64,000 nucleotides of DNA from Megascapheus bottae (Eukaryota; Chordata; Mammalia; Rodentia; Geomyidae). The notes under the pieces are model-generated. The model was not told the DNA's origin, did not search any database, and worked only from the letters and a program-made list of their open reading frames with translations. Where the stretch lies: NCBI GenBank assembly GCA_024803745.1, contig JANJXV010000013.1, positions 13,823,501 through 13,887,500 of the forward strand, written 5' to 3'. Positions 49,201 through 61,200 of this stretch are shown here, one piece after another. Both the position numbers and the translations under genes were made by a program. Each line of letters begins with the position of its first letter. Positions within the stretch are counted from its first letter, which is position 1.

Positions 49201-52200
49201 AGCCCAGCAGCAGCCCCAGTGCCCGGCGGCACCACCTGGAGGCCAAATACAGGGAGGGCAAGTACCGCCGATACCACCCGCTCTTCGGCAACCAGGAGGA
49301 GCTAGACAAGGTCAGTACACTATTTCTGGGGGCCTTGAACCCCTTTTCTTATCCCTGCACTGTCAGATTTCTTCCTCTGTCTCAACCCAGCAGTGAGTTG
49401 TCATATGGGGAAACTGAGGCCCAGAGGGTGTCAGAGCCTGCCTAAGAGAAATTAGGGCAATGCAAGGAGGAACCAGTAACTGCCTGCCTCCTTCTTGATT
49501 CCTCTGTCTCCCCCACCCCATCCTGTTCCTTCTAAATCCTGCCAAAAGGAGTGAACTTGATGGGGATGCTATTTCCTGTCAGGCTCATGAAAAACAGCTG
49601 GAGCGCTCCAAACCACCCCTATCCACACCCCACTGAAGACATGGCCCCATGTGGGCCCCAGGCCCTGACAGGCTGGAAGCCAAGACTTGGGCCTGATCTG
49701 ACTGGGCCCAAGAGGGAGGCCCTTGCTGCAAGAGAAGGGGATGCCATTTGTGACCTCTGGTTGGCCCTCAGCCCCTCCTCCTAAACACCCTCTTCTGAGC
49801 AGGCTCAGTCCAGCTCTAAAAGCCCAGTGGGAGCCAGGCCTCCACCTCCCAGGGACCCAGGCGTCCTGCTCCTAGCCCAGCCCAGCCCCGTCTGGCCTTT
49901 GAGCCAGGAGGGCGGTGGCTCCCATTGGTTGGGAGGGCTGGGCAGGCGGTGAGGAATTCAAATGTGGGAGGAATTAGCTACAAAGCCCCCCTCCTCCCTG
50001 CCACAAGGCAGAAGAAGCCAGAGATACTCCAGGGGCTTGCAGGCTGGCCGGCAGCAGTATCCCCCAGAGCCACCAGGGTGAGGCCTGGGCAGCTGGGACC
50101 CCTGCTAGTGCGTTCCCCAAACTCTCCCTTCCTTGGCCTTTCTCCTCTTCTGTCTATATTCCACCGTGTTTCCTTTCACTCTGAGGATGGGCCACCCAGA
50201 CTTGAGTAACTCCTTTCTCATTCTCTCATATGCCTCTGTTCCTGCTGGCCCCCCACTGCCTACTTGAGCTGACCATCCCCCTCCTCCAGGCCCTGTGTGC
50301 TGCAGTGACCACCACAGATCTGGCTGAGACCCAGGCACTCCTGGGCTGTGGGGCTGGGGTCAGCTGCTTCTCAGGGGACCCAGAGGCCCCTACACCCCTT
50401 GCTCTTGCCGAGCAAGCCAAACAGAGGCTGCAGATGGAATTCCTTAGGAACAACCAGACCACAGGTGAGTGTGACCAGTGGGACTGTCTCCCTCAGAGGT
50501 GGGGGGTGGGGAGGGTCTTGCTGATGGGGTTATGCTTGGGGGGATGGAGCAGAGTGGGATACTGGGGAGGCTGTATATTGCCCTGCCAGGATGGATTCTA
50601 AGCCACTCCCCAGCTGCAAGTGCAACAGTTTGCAGTTTGGGACGGGTCTGGTTTTATGTCAGGATCCGCTTATGTTTGTGTGAGTGATGTTCTGTGTCTA
50701 TGTCCCTGTGACCTGCTATGTATCTGGCTTGCAGTGTTACTGTCTTGGGGTAGTGTCTCTATTTGAGATGTGTGCACCTTGGAACTGCTCTTGGTAGTTT
50801 CCTTGTCCTGGAGGAGTGAAGCCTTTGGGATTTGTATATGCATTGGGTCTGTGTTATTGTGTAGGCTAGTGGTGCATTTTTCCATGTGTATGACTACACA
50901 GCCCTGTCTGGGTGGAGCCCAACACAGACCTGGGCTGGGACCCAGGGTGAGTGAGGAGAGAGGAGATTGGGGGGGGGGGTGACTGGTGCTGGTCAGGGCC
51001 CAGGTCTGGCTTTGGAGGCCACATCCTGGGACTGAGGGTGGAGCTCAGTGGCTGGGGCTCTGGGCTTGAGGCCATGGTGAGTGGGGTGGAGTGGGCCGGA
51101 GAGAGCCCAGGTGTCCAGGAGGCACAAGAGACCACCCAGCTAGATTGGACTCAGGAGGAAGGACACCCCCGTGCTGACCTCTGGGAGCAAGACTGGAGCC
51201 GGACTGCTTTGTTGAGCTTTATGCTGTTTCAGACAAATCTCTCTCTAGGGATTATTGTTAAGTTGGCTCAAAGCCCCTCATTCCAATGTGCCTGGCCTTG
51301 TGCCTCCAACAGGGAGCTCTGGGTGGGCTGAGCACCAAGAAGACTGCTGGGAGGGGAAGAAGAGCTGCTCTTGGGAGTAGAGTGGACTTTCCCCAGTTGG
51401 GCAAAGACGGAGAAATGGTTTGTGCAAACCCTAGGATGTGGCAGTGGAAGCCTGGATGCTGGTCAGGGCCTGCTGAGCCAGGGCTGCAGCTTGAGAGATA
51501 AAGATAGGGACACCCTATCATTATAGCCAGATGATCAGCCATTTTTTCCCCTCTCTGAAGAAGTCCCTCGGCTGGACATGCTGAAGCCTCTGGAAAAGCA
51601 CTACTCAGTTGTCTTGCCAACTGTAAGCCACAGTGGCTTCCTCTATAAGACTGCGTCTGCCGTGAAGCCTCTCCATGACCGCCGGGCCCGGGAAGGTAGG
51701 TGCTACACCCCTCCCCATCTTGGTCCATGGCGTTCTAGCCTGGCTGCAGGACCAGGAAGCTAGAGCTGGTCAGGCTGGGGGACTGGTACCAACTGGGACT
51801 CTGATAGAATCACTTGGAAGGACGTTTGGATAGGGTCTTTGGTGCTTAACAAATGGGCTGATTGGCACAGAGTAGATACTGCAGAGTACTGCAGAATACA
51901 CTGCAGAGTACTCCATTGCTAGAGGCTTGTGATGACAGAAGAAGCCTGCGCTGAGCCCCTGTTGGTGATGGCATTCGACTGGGCAGGTTTAAGGATTGAA
52001 TATGAAACTTCAACCCTGCCGGAGCTCTAGCCCTTTACATTCCCTCCTAACTTTGATACAACCTGCTGTCCTTAACCACGAGCCTATAGTCAGCCATGGC
52101 CCACTTATCCAAAACACCCTCTCCCTTTGTTCACTGTCGCCAACTCTGGGACCATTTTGTTGGTTCTTGGACATAGCCGATCCCCTCCACCAGGACCCCT

Positions 52201-55200
52201 GCGTTTGCTATTCCTTCTGCCATAGTCCTTTCCCCAAATGCCCGTATTGTGATCACTTCAGTCAGATCACTCAGATACTCTTCTGAAGAGACACCTTCCC
52301 CAAACGCCACATCCAGACAGTGTAACTGTATTCCACACATCTTTCAGTCCTACTTCCTGGCCTCCCTTCCGCCACACATCTGACTTTCGTCTTGGTTTTT
52401 GTTGTTTGGTTTGAGATGAAGTCTCAATGTGATGCCTAGGTTGTCTTTGAACTCCTGGTTCCTTCTGTCTCTTGAGATGGCCGACTGTGTCACCTGGCGC
52501 AGCTGCCTCTCAATGTGTATGTCCATATTTGTGGCACTCCTGTAGCCCTAGAGCTTGGGAAGTATCCAGCACTCAAGTATCCAGCACTTGGCATGTGTTT
52601 GCAAAGTGAAGAACTGAGGTACAGATGGCACTATTGGAGGGAGCACATCCTTGAGGACAGGCTGAGTGACACCCTGCTCGCAGAGGGTAGATTTCAGTTT
52701 CTCTAGGAGGGTGAGCCAGAGCCAGCTGTGGCAGCACCTCAGCCCCTCCCGCTGCATCCCTTCATTTCCCAAAGTATCTTTGCAACTCTGTGCTGCTTAC
52801 CACCTCACTGCACTGGTCTGCCTCCCTCTGCCCAGCTGTCATTTATGTAACTGCATGAGTCATTCATTTTGCCTTGGTTGCCAGGAAGCTCTGAGCCACT
52901 TTGAAGTTGCATGGCCTTGATGTTCAGTTCTTTCTGCTACCTTTTCTGGTCCACATTCCCATTTCTACTTCTTTTATGGGGTCCCTTTGCTTTCTGAAAG
53001 CCATTGTGGAAGGTACGAGTACAGAGTAGAGGATGCTTCTGGCAGAGGAGGCTTCAGATGGTATTTATGTAGAGGGGATAGGGGGCAGGGCCTTAAAGAC
53101 CAGGCTGAAGCCACAGATTCTACTGAGGATAAGAGGCAGCCACGACTGGGTTTGAGCTTAGGAAGGATCCAGACTGTTTTCCACTAGCTCACTCTTGGGT
53201 CCTGGAAGCAGCCACCTAGAGGTATGCGACAGAGGACAAGGCGTGAACTAGGCTGGTGGACTGCAGAGAGGTTAAGTGATACTTGTGAGTTACAGTGGAG
53301 AGGAGATGGGTCAGGTGGCAGTAGGGCTCAGGGAGATTGCAGAAGTGGTTTTCAGGGTTGTGTGTGTGCATGGGCCCTCCCTCATGGCTCCCTTGCCCAA
53401 TTTCTTCCCAGAGTTCAGCCGGCGCTGGTGTGTCCTAAGCGATGGGGTCCTGAGCTATTATGAGAATGAACGGGCTGTGACGCCCAATGGGGAAATTCGG
53501 GCCAGTGAGATTGTATGCCTGGCAGTGTCTGCTCCTGACACCCATGGGTGAGTAACCCTGGCTAGAATCACAGCCTTCAGGTGCTGTGAGATCCAGGAAC
53601 ACAAGAGAAGTGGAGTCAAGGGAGGGCAAGACCTCCCTGGAGTCACACACTTGTATAGTTTTATACAAGTGCTAACCCAGCTCTCCTGAGGCTCCCCACA
53701 AAGCCCTCTGCCATCTCTGCAGGTATTGAGAAGAGGTTCATTGACAGTGGCAAGGGGTGGGGGGTGGAGAATGGTAGTTGGTAACGGGTGGGATAGGGCT
53801 GGGCAAGGTTGATGAGCCCTGGCCTATATATTTGCAGCTTTGAACATACCTTTGAGGTGTACACAGAGGGAGAACGGCTGTACCTGTTTGGGCTGGAGAG
53901 TGCGGAGCTGGCTCATGAGTGGGTCAAGTGCCTTGCTAAGGTAGGCCTGGGTTAGCTGGGTGGATGCCTGATCAAGGCAGGGTAGGACCACCTGGCTGGT
54001 CCCATGAACTTTAGTTTCCCCATTTCTGATGGAGCAGGAATTGGCCTCTTAGGTCAAGTGCCTGAAATAGACCAGCTCTCAGGGTGGGCAGGTCAGGAGA
54101 CCTGTCTCAACCCTAGCACCCATAGGTGTTCAGTCAGTGTTCAATCATGAATGGCAGTGACAGCCACTGCTGTCATAGGGTAGACAGCTGCTCCCACGGG
54201 TGGTGAGCTCATCCCTGAAGGGGACAGGCAGGGAGGTTGCAGAGCCCTAGCAAGCAGATCCCAGAGTCTTCTGGGTCTCCTGTGACTCTTTATCTACTGC
54301 CGAGTTGTCTGGGCCTCCAGTGCATAGATCCTAGGTTGCAAATGAGCCCGTCTTGCTCCTGGCTGTTCAGTTGAGGGCTCTGAGGTGCTGAGGCCTAGAC
54401 TGTACTAGTCTAGAGAATGCTCTGGCAGAAGTCCAGAATGCCTTGGCACTACCTCGTGTCTGGGTAGCAGGAGAGGGCACCTCTGAGGGGTGTGAAGGGA
54501 AACAGCTGAGTGGACAGAGGGCCGGTTTCCTAGCTGAGGAGCTTAGCTGGATAGGCTGTGTTGTTGGGTAATAGGTTCTTCTCTGGCCATCTTTCCTACC
54601 AGGCATATGTGCCTCCCCTGGCTGAGGACCTGCTGGCCCTGGATTTTGAGCGGCTTGGGCGTCTACCTTATAAAGCCGGCCTGAGTCTCCAGCGGACTCA
54701 GGAGGGCTGGTTTGCTTTGAGTGGTTCTGAGCTCCATGCAGTCTTCCCAGAAGGGCCCTGCGAAGAACCATTGCAGCTCCGGAGATTGCAGGAGCTTTGT
54801 ATGTGTCCCCAGACTCCAAGGGACCCTATCCAGGCCTTGTCCCCCCACAGCCCCTGCCTAGAAGTTTGAATTCTATTCCTGCCTGGCTGAAAGGAGCTAT
54901 CCTGCCCTCTTATATCCTCTCTGCCCTTGGGTTCGCTCCGATTGGAGGGTGGATCCCCTGGGGAAGTTGAGAGACTTTCAGTAGGGAGCAGGCTGGATAT
55001 CATGAACAAGACCTGGGCCTCACCTTGACTGACTCCTCCACAGCTGTCCAAGGGGACAACGAGAGCCAGGTGCTGGTGCTGGTAGAGCGAAGGAGGTGAG
55101 CTACAGCCTTTCTAACTGTCTCTGAGAAGCCTGGGGCAGCTGACACACGCAAGGAGAGAGGGGACATTGGGGGGGGTGGGGGAGGACAGAGACAGAGGTG

Positions 55201-58200
55201 GGACAGTAACTGTTTTTGGCCCAGGACACTGTATATCCAGGGGGAACGGCGACTGGACTTCATAGGCTGGTTGGGGGCCATCCAGAAAGCAGCAGCCAGC
55301 TTGGGGGACACGCTGTCGGAACAGCAGCTGGGGGATTCAGACATTCCCGTGATTGTGTACCGCTGTGTGGACTACATCACTCAATGCGGTGAGCCCCCAC
55401 CCCTAGGGCTCACACCACGCTTCTCACATAGTCTCGTGCCCAGGATCCTTCTGAAAGTATCTGCCTGGCTCCTCCCCAGGCCTCACCTCTGAGGGCATCT
55501 ACCGCAAGTGTGGGCAGACATCCAAGACACAGCGGCTGCTGGAGAGCCTGCGACAGGATGCTCGTTCTGTGCACCTCAAGGAGGGCGAGCAGCACGTGGA
55601 CGATGTCTCCTCTGCGCTCAAACGCTTCCTGCGTGACCTGCCGGACGGACTCTTCACTCGTGCCCAGCGCTTAGCCTGGCTGGAGGCCTCAGGTGGCTCC
55701 TGCAGCCCATGGCCAGCCTTGTCTGTGCTACCTCAAGACTGCCACCCAGGCCCCTGTCATGCTTTTGGAGCAGGCATGCCCCTGCCACTTCTGCCTCTTT
55801 CCCTTGTCCTCTTCTTCCTCCATAATCTTTGCTGAGCACATGGCCTGCTGTGATTTGAAGGGCCCAGTGAATGAGGCTGCCTAGCATGAGAGGCAGAGCT
55901 GCTTGGAGTGTGGGGCAAGGAGGCGTGATGGGTTTCTGATCTGGTCTATATCCCCTTCCCCAGAGATTGAGGATGAGGAGGAGAAGGTATCCAGGTACCA
56001 AGAGCTCCTGGTACGTCTGCCCCCTGTCAACCGCGCCACTGTGAAGGCCCTTATCAGCCACCTGTACTGGTGAGAAGCCATTCCAATGTGAGATCCTCAC
56101 GGGGATGGGGTGGAGAAGACTTCTCCCATCTTGGCTGAGTGCCCTCCCCTGGGGATCAGATAGGTCTTAGGACTGAGCAACGTCTGTGAATGGCCCTATT
56201 CCTGGCCATCTTTCAACTTCTTGCCAGGGTACTTTGACCTAGCTACTCAGCCTGCTCCTTACCAGGACCAAAGACATAGATAGCACCTTCTCCCCTTTGC
56301 TAGGGGTCCGGTCTGACCAGGACCTTCCTTAGCTTCCCTCTTGTCACTTATCAGACATTGGGAAGATGGCTTGGGGAAGCTCTGGGCTGGATTCCTTACA
56401 GCCTCTCCCCTCTCCAGTGTCCAGTGCTTCTCAGAAACGAACCAGATGACCACGCACAACCTGGCCATTGTGTTCGGCCCCACGCTCTTCCAGACAGATG
56501 GACAGGACTACAAGGCTGGCCGGGTGGTGGAAGACCTCATTAGTCACTATGTGGTGGTGTTCAGTGTGCGTGCCAGCCAGTAGGCAGGGGAGGGCATGGC
56601 TGTGTCTCTCAGATGGCAGTGACCATCTCTGTCCCTGCCCCTAACCCTGTCTCAGGTGGATGAAGAGGAGCTGAGGAAGCAGCGGGAGGAGGTCACTGCC
56701 ATTGTGAAGATGCGAGTGGCTGGCACTGCCAGCGGGACTCAGGTGGAGGCTGAGGCTCAGGAGGGTCTTGGGCTGGCTGCCTTCACTTGCCTATAGATCT
56801 CTAGCTGAGCCCTGTCTCCCTACAGCATGCTGGTGACTTCATCTGCACAGTGTACCTGGAGGAGAAGAAGGCAGAGACTGAGCAGCACGTCAAGGTCAGG
56901 GCCAGGGACCCAGAAGCCAAGGGGCTTGTAGAGTCAAGCCGGGTCAGTGGCAGGCCTAGGTAGTCAGAGCAGCCAGGCTTCCATCCCAAGGACAGCTCAA
57001 TTTGGGACCATATATGGCCATTGCTAGGCCTGTCTTCTCCTGACCATCAGAACCCTCTGCATCACAGAACTCAAGAAGGAACTGGGAGGGGTGGTTCTGG
57101 GTCCCAACTCACATAGCAAGTTTGTGGCAGAGCAGGGGCCAGGATGGGGACAGGTTGAGCTTCTCTTTGGTCTCCACAGATACCTGCATCGATGACAGCA
57201 GAAGAGCTTACCCTGGAGATCCTGGACCGCCGAAATGTGGGCATCAGGGAGAAGGACTACTGGACTTGTTTTGAGGTCAACGAGAAGGAGGAAGCAGGTA
57301 CATAGCCACCAGGACTGCTGCAGGATGGAGGGCAGCCTGTCTTGCCTAGACTACAGTCCCAGTCTGTCCTTCCCTCCCCTGCATTGCGAGGACCTGGATG
57401 GTGAAGAGGCTTAGATAACACCTGTTGCTGCCACACTGATGAAACTGGTCTCTGATGGTGGTGGCAGGGAGCTGGCAGGGGTTGTGGTGCTATGTGATGT
57501 GTAGTGTGGTTGTTGGACAGACAGGCAAGGGGATAGGTGGTCCAGTGTGATAGTGCTTTCCCAGGTTTCAGTGAGTGGTGTTACCTGCAGAGATGATGAT
57601 ACTGAATTTGACAATGGGATTGAAGGTAACACTGTTCTTGGTGCTAAAGGGGTTGGTAAGTGATGATTTGCAAGCAGGGTAGCGGTGGTGTCAGGACGCT
57701 GGAAGTAGTTCCAGTGTAGAGATCTTGTGGTGGTGAAAGGGGATGATGGGAATGATAAAGGTCTTTTATTGTGAAGAGTAGTCCTGACATCAGTGGAGGT
57801 GAAAGGCAATCTTAGGATCTGTGGACATTTTCGTGTACCACTGGCTGAGGAGTCAGACGTACTGTCCTTGTCCTTATGGGATTCAGTCTGGTAAGGGATG
57901 GAGATATTAATCATCCTATAATGACACTGAGAAATGGGCAACTATGGCCATATGAGCTAACACCGACCCAGGCCTGCCATGGAGATGAGGAGGCTCCTAT
58001 AACACTGAGGTCGGTGCGAAGCCATCTGGTAGGCAAGAGAAGGGACAGCCCATCCTATAGGCCCCGTTGGAGAGTCTAGTTATGAGACTAAGCCAGACAG
58101 GGTAGGGCAGTGTAGAAGGAAAGAGGAGTAGAGGGATCAGGGAGTGTTTCTGGCAGGAGCAGCCTGGTCAGGGGCAGCATCCCTGATGGGGGACCCATGG

Positions 58201-61200
58201 GAAATGCTCGTGGATGTGGCCTAGGCCCCATGTGCCAGTCCAGATGCTTAGTCCTGGGAAAGGTGGTCATGATGGTGATGTGTTGTGGTGCTAGGGGGCA
58301 TTAGGATGAACAACAAATGTGTAGACAACATGTGCCCATGTACTGACCCGGGGTGGTGTTGGGCCGTACGGGCTCAGTGAGAGTGGGTATGGTTTCTCCC
58401 CAGAGCGACCCCTGCATTTTTCGGAGAAGGTGCTGCCCATCCTGCATGGGCTGGGCACAGAAAGCCACTTGGTGGTGAAGAAGCACCAGTCCATGGAGGC
58501 TATACTGCTGTACCTAGGTAGGTGACCCCCACAGGGGGCGGGGGTACCATGAGGGGACACCTGAGGTACAGGACTCCAGATGGAGAGGTCTCCAGGGAGA
58601 CTGGGGTAGGATGGAGCACTTGTTCTCATCTAGAGAACTAGTCCCCAAGCATCTGGGTCCACTGGAGGGGGAATGGTGCAGCCCGTGCCCACTGCAGTCC
58701 TCCCCCAGCCAGCCGTGTGGGCGACACCAAGCATGGCATGATGAAGTTCCGTGAGGACCGCAGCCTCCTGGGTCTGGGGCTGCCCTCGGGCGGCTTCCAT
58801 GATCGCTACTTCATCCTCAACAGCAGCTGCTTGCGGCTCTACAAGGAAGTCCGGGTAAGTGAGGTGGCATGGTGGTCGGGAAGAGGTGTGGTCTCCCAGA
58901 GATCTTCCTGCTGAGGTACTGGTGGCCATTCCAGTATGCCCTGTCCCCCTTGTAAGTCTTGGAATCAAGATGTCATCGAGTCACACCCCCCACGTTGTTT
59001 ACCTGTGCCTGTGATTTGTCACATCACTCACAAGAACACGTTCCATGGTGATAGATGTGGCAGCTTGCTTGGCCGCTTCCCAGGGCAAAGCCCTCCCAGT
59101 CCATCTCCATACCCTCTTTCCACGTGCTGGGTTCTCCCACACAGACCCTCAGCATCCTCCGTCTTCTGCGTATACATGCCCCATGCCCCCCACACCACTG
59201 TACGCACCATTCCTGGCTCCAGCCCTGGGCTGATGCCTTCCATAACCCTGATCCTCTATCAAACAGAGCCAGAGGCCGTGGAGCGGGGCCCCTGAGACCG
59301 TGAGTAGCTGTGGGTTGACCGCCAGCTGCTTTCCCTTACACCATTTGGGGCTAAGCAAGCTGGGTGGGAGCGTGGGAACATAGCCAGGGCTCCCGGCTTT
59401 CTCCAGGCATAGTTCCCTGCCCTCTTGCCAGCAGGTACTGGCCCTTACCCTGAGTGTTACCCTTCTGCCTTAACTCCAACCCAAACTCCTTTCTGCAGTT
59501 CCAAATCAGTATGATGCTAGAACTTTCCACTGGACTCAGGGAAGAAGTTAGGAAGCCAGTAACAGAAACGTCAGGGTTTGAGTTGGGCTCTATCATTCAT
59601 TCCCAGCAGAGCTGCTCTATTTCTGCCTTAGAATCACAGGGCCCTCCGATTGTTCCTGTCATTGCCTGACCCTAAAGGGCCACGTGAATGAGAGGAGCTG
59701 AGGGACATTATCTGAGGTAGGAGTGTCTGCTCAGCCGCCCTGACTCCCCAGTGAGTACTTGTGTCTTGGAGATGGCCCTCATGCAGATTCAACTGTGAAT
59801 CTGCCTTTCATGATGGCTCTGTGCCTCCAGCCATGCTTGAGGGCTATGAACCACAGATGCTCTGCAGGGACAGGTAGCAGAGGACGTTGTCACAAACCCA
59901 GTCCGACCTAAGCTTCCATAGCTGTCCCCTCAGTCTTCAGATGCTTTCTGCCCCTTGTTGTCTCCTGCCTGGACAGGCCTGTTCATCATGAAGGAAGCAG
60001 TACAGATGGCACAGGACCCTCGCCTTCTTCCCTTGTTATACCTCTTCTCGTGCAGCTTGGGCTCCAGGAAAATACCCCTGCTTCTCTCCCTTCTCTCTGT
60101 TCTCTCCCTTTTGCATCTGCCTGCCACTCCAGCCAGCCCAGCGTGGCTCTGGGATATTACATTAGCTCCCTGCTTTGCCAGCCCCATGCAGAAGAGGGCT
60201 AGGGTGGCTGAGGCTTATGGAAAGGGGAGAAAGTAGAGAGTTAGAAAAAGGGCACAGAGTTGATATTTAACCAGGCTCTGTGCCTGGCTCTTTATGTACT
60301 TAATCCACACGTCTGTGCTGGGGAGAGGATGTTACCCTCTGCATAGATGAGAAAACAGGCTTTGAGCAACTTGCTCAAGGCCAAGTCACTGACTAGAGTG
60401 AACCCAGTTTTGTTAGCATCAGAATTTTGTGTTCCTGGAGGTTTAGAAGCTCTCCTCACCCCAGTGGCAGCTGTGCCTCTGGCCTGGCAGAACCTTCAGC
60501 ATGTGTGGCTTGCCATTAAAGTGTTGGTAATTCTGGCATTTGTTGGTTTATGGGGCCACAGGACAGATTATTTGAAATTAGGGCAACTCCAGGCAAGCCA
60601 GGCTATGGTTTTTGGTCTTGATTCTTGGCCCAGCTGGGACTGGAATTCACTGTTTTACCCATAGACCTCTGCCTTCTACCCCGACTCACTTTATTCCTAG
60701 TTCCTTTTCCCTCCCACTCAACCTGACTTCTTCCAGCCCCACAGCTGGTTTTCTTCCTCAGCGTCATTTCTTCCACACCTGCAGCCTTGCATCACCTACG
60801 TCCTTCCACTATCAATTGTTTCCACCGCCTGCTTAATCTCCAGCACAGCAGTTCTTAGCCTCCATCCCCACCCGTGTCTCCCCGCGCTCCAGGCCCTGCC
60901 TGTGCTTGAATGTGGGAACGTGGGCGGCTGTCTTCTTCACTGTGTTCTCTACACCTTGCTTCTCCTGTACCCATATTTGCATCTCAGTGCCTTCCTCCCG
61001 CCTGCAGCTGTTCATTTCACACCTGCAGCCCTGCAGGTTCCAGTCTTCTTGGGCACATGGTAATTGTTATGCCAGGTACTCCTTCATCAGATCCTCTCAT
61101 AACTCCCCCACCTAAACCCATTCCCTGTGGTAGCTCACAATTTCCGTCCCCAGGCAGCCTGTCCCTGGCCATCCTGAGTCCTCTCTGCTCCTGTTGGGGA

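Noticed and set aside
57411..57941. 176-codon antisense open frame in an ARAP1 intron
   Set aside because: Ser/Thr-rich translation of GGTG/GATG simple sequence, no domain.
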